The translations under genes and the position numbers were made by a program. This document shows, one piece after another, positions 62,100-64,000 of a DNA stretch of 64,000 nucleotides. The stretch's first letter is position 1, and each line of letters starts with the position of its first letter. This stretch comes from Bog-473 sp963824195 (lineage in GTDB: Bacteria > Actinomycetota > Acidimicrobiia > Acidimicrobiales > RAAP-2). The notes under the pieces were generated by a model, which worked only from the letters and a program-made list of their open reading frames with translations, did no database searches and was not told the origin of the DNA. The stretch lies in contig CAWGOJ010000008.1 of the NCBI GenBank assembly GCA_963824195.1, positions 310,001 through 374,000 on the forward strand, written 5' to 3'.

Positions 62100-63419
62100 G
62101 TGACACCCACGCCATCGGACGCAGGCTCCATCGAGCGCTTCCTCTGCCCCTTCACCGCCCGGGCCTGGTGGGCTGGCGAGCTCGTCGCCGAGTCCGCTTC
62201 GACGGTCCGCGTGGAAATGGCCGGTCAGCCCCCCTTCCTCCTCTTCCCCATGCAGGACGTGCGGCTCGGTGCGTTCCATCGCGATGAGACCGCCGACCCA
62301 CTGTTCCCGGTCCAAGGGGGCGAAGTGTGGAGCACAGAGCCGCCCACTCGCCTTCCCTCTGGAGCGAGCACGGAGTGGCAGAGTCCCGCTGTCGTTGGCG
62401 TCGGTGGCCAGGGCCTGCTCCACACATTCACAGAAGGTCCGGCACCGCACGGGTGGCTGGCGGGCCTGGCCACATTCGATCACCGAAGGGTCGTCGTCGA
62501 GCTCGTGGACCCCATGGGGGAAGATGATGATCCGCACGGTGTCACCGTCAAGCGGTTCCCCACGTGGGGGGACGCCTCGCAGCTGATCGACATGCTCGAT
62601 GTCACGCCCGACGGCGAGCGCCGCTACACCGGCACTGCCCGGGCCAGCCACGTCCGTCCCGTCGTGGAGGGCAGCCAGATGCTCGGGCAGACCATCGTGG
62701 CAGCTGGTCGTCACGCTCCGGGGCGCCGTGCCGTCTCCGCCCACATGGTCTTCATGCGGCCGGCCGATGCGGCACAGCCGTTGAGCTTCGAGCTCGAGGA
62801 GGTGAGCCGTGGGAGATCGTTTGCGACTGTTGCGGTCGATGTACGCCAAATGGACCGGCGATGCGCCACCGCGACCTTGTTGCTGGACGTGACTACACCG
62901 GATCTCATTCGCCACTCCATCGCCCGACCCGATGTTCCCGGTCCCTATGCATGCGAGTCCTACGACATGTCGGTGACTGGAAGGGATATCCGGGTGATCG
63001 ACGGTGCGTACACAGACGACCCCGATGCACCGGTCGGACCCCCGATCATCGATGCGTGGGTGCGGTTCCGTGACGTCCCGGATGATCCGTATCTTCATGC
63101 GGGCTTGCTGGCCCAGTTCACCGGACACATGTCCATCGCTGCTGCGATGCGCCCACATCGCGGGGTGGGTCAGCACCAGGCTCACCGCACGATCTCGACC
63201 GCGATCAACGCCATCAGCTTGTCCTTTCACGCCGATGTCCACGCCGAGCGGTGGATGTTGTTTCATCACGTGTCGACCTTCGCCGGCGACGGCATGACTC
63301 ACTCGGAGTGTCGTGTGCACGACGAGGAGGGCCGCCTCCTGGCCTCCTTCTCCGTCGACGCCATGGTTCGGGCCTTCGAACAACAAGCGGCACCACATGA
63401 CGATCGGAGAACACTGTGA
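62100..63419 (+). CDS. DUF427 - TesB-like thioesterase fusion
   Basis: A 439-residue two-domain protein. Residues about 10-140 resemble DUF427 (FTARAWWAGELVAESASTVR, FLLFPMQDVRLGAFH, WLAGLATFDHRRVVVELVD). From about 170 a TesB-like double hotdog begins (HVRPVVEGSQMLGQTIVAAG, VSAHMVFMRPADA), with HQAHRTISTAINAISLSFH and GRLLASFSVDAMVRAF near the end. The GTG at 62100 is chosen because the upstream residues do not fit either family; its ribosome site is weak. It overlaps a full DUF427 gene by four bases. A role in hydrolysing an acyl-CoA is likely for the C-domain; DUF427 is uncharacterised. Confidence 0.85.
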   Translation: MTPTPSDAGSIERFLCPFTARAWWAGELVAESASTVRVEMAGQPPFLLFPMQDVRLGAFHRDETADPLFPVQGGEVWSTEPPTRLPSGASTEWQSPAVVGVGGQGLLHTFTEGPAPHGWLAGLATFDHRRVVVELVDPMGEDDDPHGVTVKRFPTWGDASQLIDMLDVTPDGERRYTGTARASHVRPVVEGSQMLGQTIVAAGRHAPGRRAVSAHMVFMRPADAAQPLSFELEEVSRGRSFATVAVDVRQMDRRCATATLLLDVTTPDLIRHSIARPDVPGPYACESYDMSVTGRDIRVIDGAYTDDPDAPVGPPIIDAWVRFRDVPDDPYLHAGLLAQFTGHMSIAAAMRPHRGVGQHQAHRTISTAINAISLSFHADVHAERWMLFHHVSTFAGDGMTHSECRVHDEEGRLLASFSVDAMVRAFEQQAAPHDDRRTL

Positions 63420-64000
63420 GCTTGACCACGGGACGGGGACCATTGAGCGCCAACCCGGCCGGGCGCTTCAACAAGGCCGTGCCCTCGGGACTGGTCTATG
63501 TGGAACCCTTCCCACGTCGGGTCCGCGGCGTCAGCGCCGGGACGGTCGTGCTGGACAGTGAGCGCGTCCTGCTGGTGCACCGGCCGGCACAGCCCCCGAC
63601 CTACGCCTTCCCGTCCGGTGATGCGACCCAGGTCCGGAGTGAAGCCGAGCCTGAGGCTGACGGCTACGTCCGGGTCGAGTGGGACGCGGTGGACTCCTGG
63701 TACGAGGAGGAAGAGCAGGTCTTCATGCATCCTAGGAATCCGTACCATCGTGTCGACTGCATCCCGACGGCTCGCCGGCTGCGAGTCGAACTGGCCGGCG
63801 TCGTGCTCGTGGACACGACGGCGACCATCGGCGTCTACGAGACCTCCCTGGCGCCCCGTCTGTACGTCAACCGCGCGCAGCTCCTCGCGGACGTACTCAG
63901 ACCCAGCGCCACCACGACGTACTGCCCCTACAAGGGCACGGCCTCGTACTGGTCGGCCTTCGTCGATGAGGAGGTCGTGCCCGACGTCGCCTGGTCCTAC
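63416..64000 (+). CDS. DUF427 domain protein (partial, runs off the right edge)
   Basis: Reading starts at a GTG overlapping the preceding stop (GTGA) and stays open for 195 codons to the window end. RVRGVSAGTVVLDSERVLLV, YVRVEWDAVDSWYEEEEQVF and ETSLAPRLYVNRAQLLADV, then TTYCPYKGTASYWSA, are the DUF427 features; at least one full domain and the start of a second are present. It is coupled to the DUF427-thioesterase fusion. DUF427 proteins bind no known cofactor and their reaction is not established. Confidence 0.9.
   Translation, partial: MSLTTGRGPLSANPAGRFNKAVPSGLVYVEPFPRRVRGVSAGTVVLDSERVLLVHRPAQPPTYAFPSGDATQVRSEAEPEADGYVRVEWDAVDSWYEEEEQVFMHPRNPYHRVDCIPTARRLRVELAGVVLVDTTATIGVYETSLAPRLYVNRAQLLADVLRPSATTTYCPYKGTASYWSAFVDEEVVPDVAWSY

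Overview
The window is high-GC bacterial DNA, dense with short gene overlaps and GTG or TTG starts. F420-type enzymes (luciferase-like oxidoreductases and a PPOX-fold protein), fused Liv permeases, many acyl-CoA dehydrogenases and small TetR/MarR repressors point to an actinobacterium, perhaps an Acidimicrobiia-type soil or aquatic lineage. That placement rests on gene content only. I saw no rRNA, tRNA, CRISPR array, phage or plasmid genes.

Almost everything is catabolic. Region 1 (1-13.1 kb) holds a CoA ligase with a two-subunit acyl-CoA dehydrogenase (ACAD), a divergent single-subunit ACAD, an operon of amidohydrolase, FadD3-like ligase and CaiB-type CoA-transferase, a P450 with an SDR, and a second CoA-transferase with an SDR. 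Region 2 (13.2-24.9 kb) has an unusual amidohydrolase, a TetR, a long minus-strand operon (CoA ligase, TauD dioxygenase, SDR, CMD protein, Rieske oxygenase, small partner) and a divergent operon (2Fe-2S reductase, SnoaL, ACAD pair). Region 3 (24.9-41.3 kb) has F420-type oxidoreductases, a second P450, an aldehyde dehydrogenase, a third ACAD pair, a DUF35-thiolase fusion, a DapB-like reductase, an NtaA-type monooxygenase, an amidohydrolase, an ACAD with a quinone-oxidoreductase-like MDR, and a TetR. Region 4 (41.3-49 kb) has enoyl-CoA hydratases, a thioesterase, a split B12-dependent mutase and a MarR, interrupted by a decayed group II intron. Region 5 (49-64 kb) has a branched-chain-type ABC importer, an SDR, a hydratase, an alcohol dehydrogenase, an F420-type oxidoreductase, DoxX, methylmalonate-semialdehyde dehydrogenase, a TetR and two DUF427 proteins, one fused to a thioesterase.

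Taken together these genes can import a substrate, hydroxylate it, activate it with CoA, shorten it by beta-oxidation and retro-aldol cleavage, and feed C3 units through methylmalonyl-CoA-type mutation. The mix resembles steroid, terpenoid or branched alicyclic degradation. The substrate cannot be named from sequence.

Five otherwise intact catabolic genes carry single-base frameshifts. There are also gene relics (a P450 tail, a MaoC-like N-terminus) and a decayed intron. The window is therefore either an error-bearing assembly or a locus that is losing genes.
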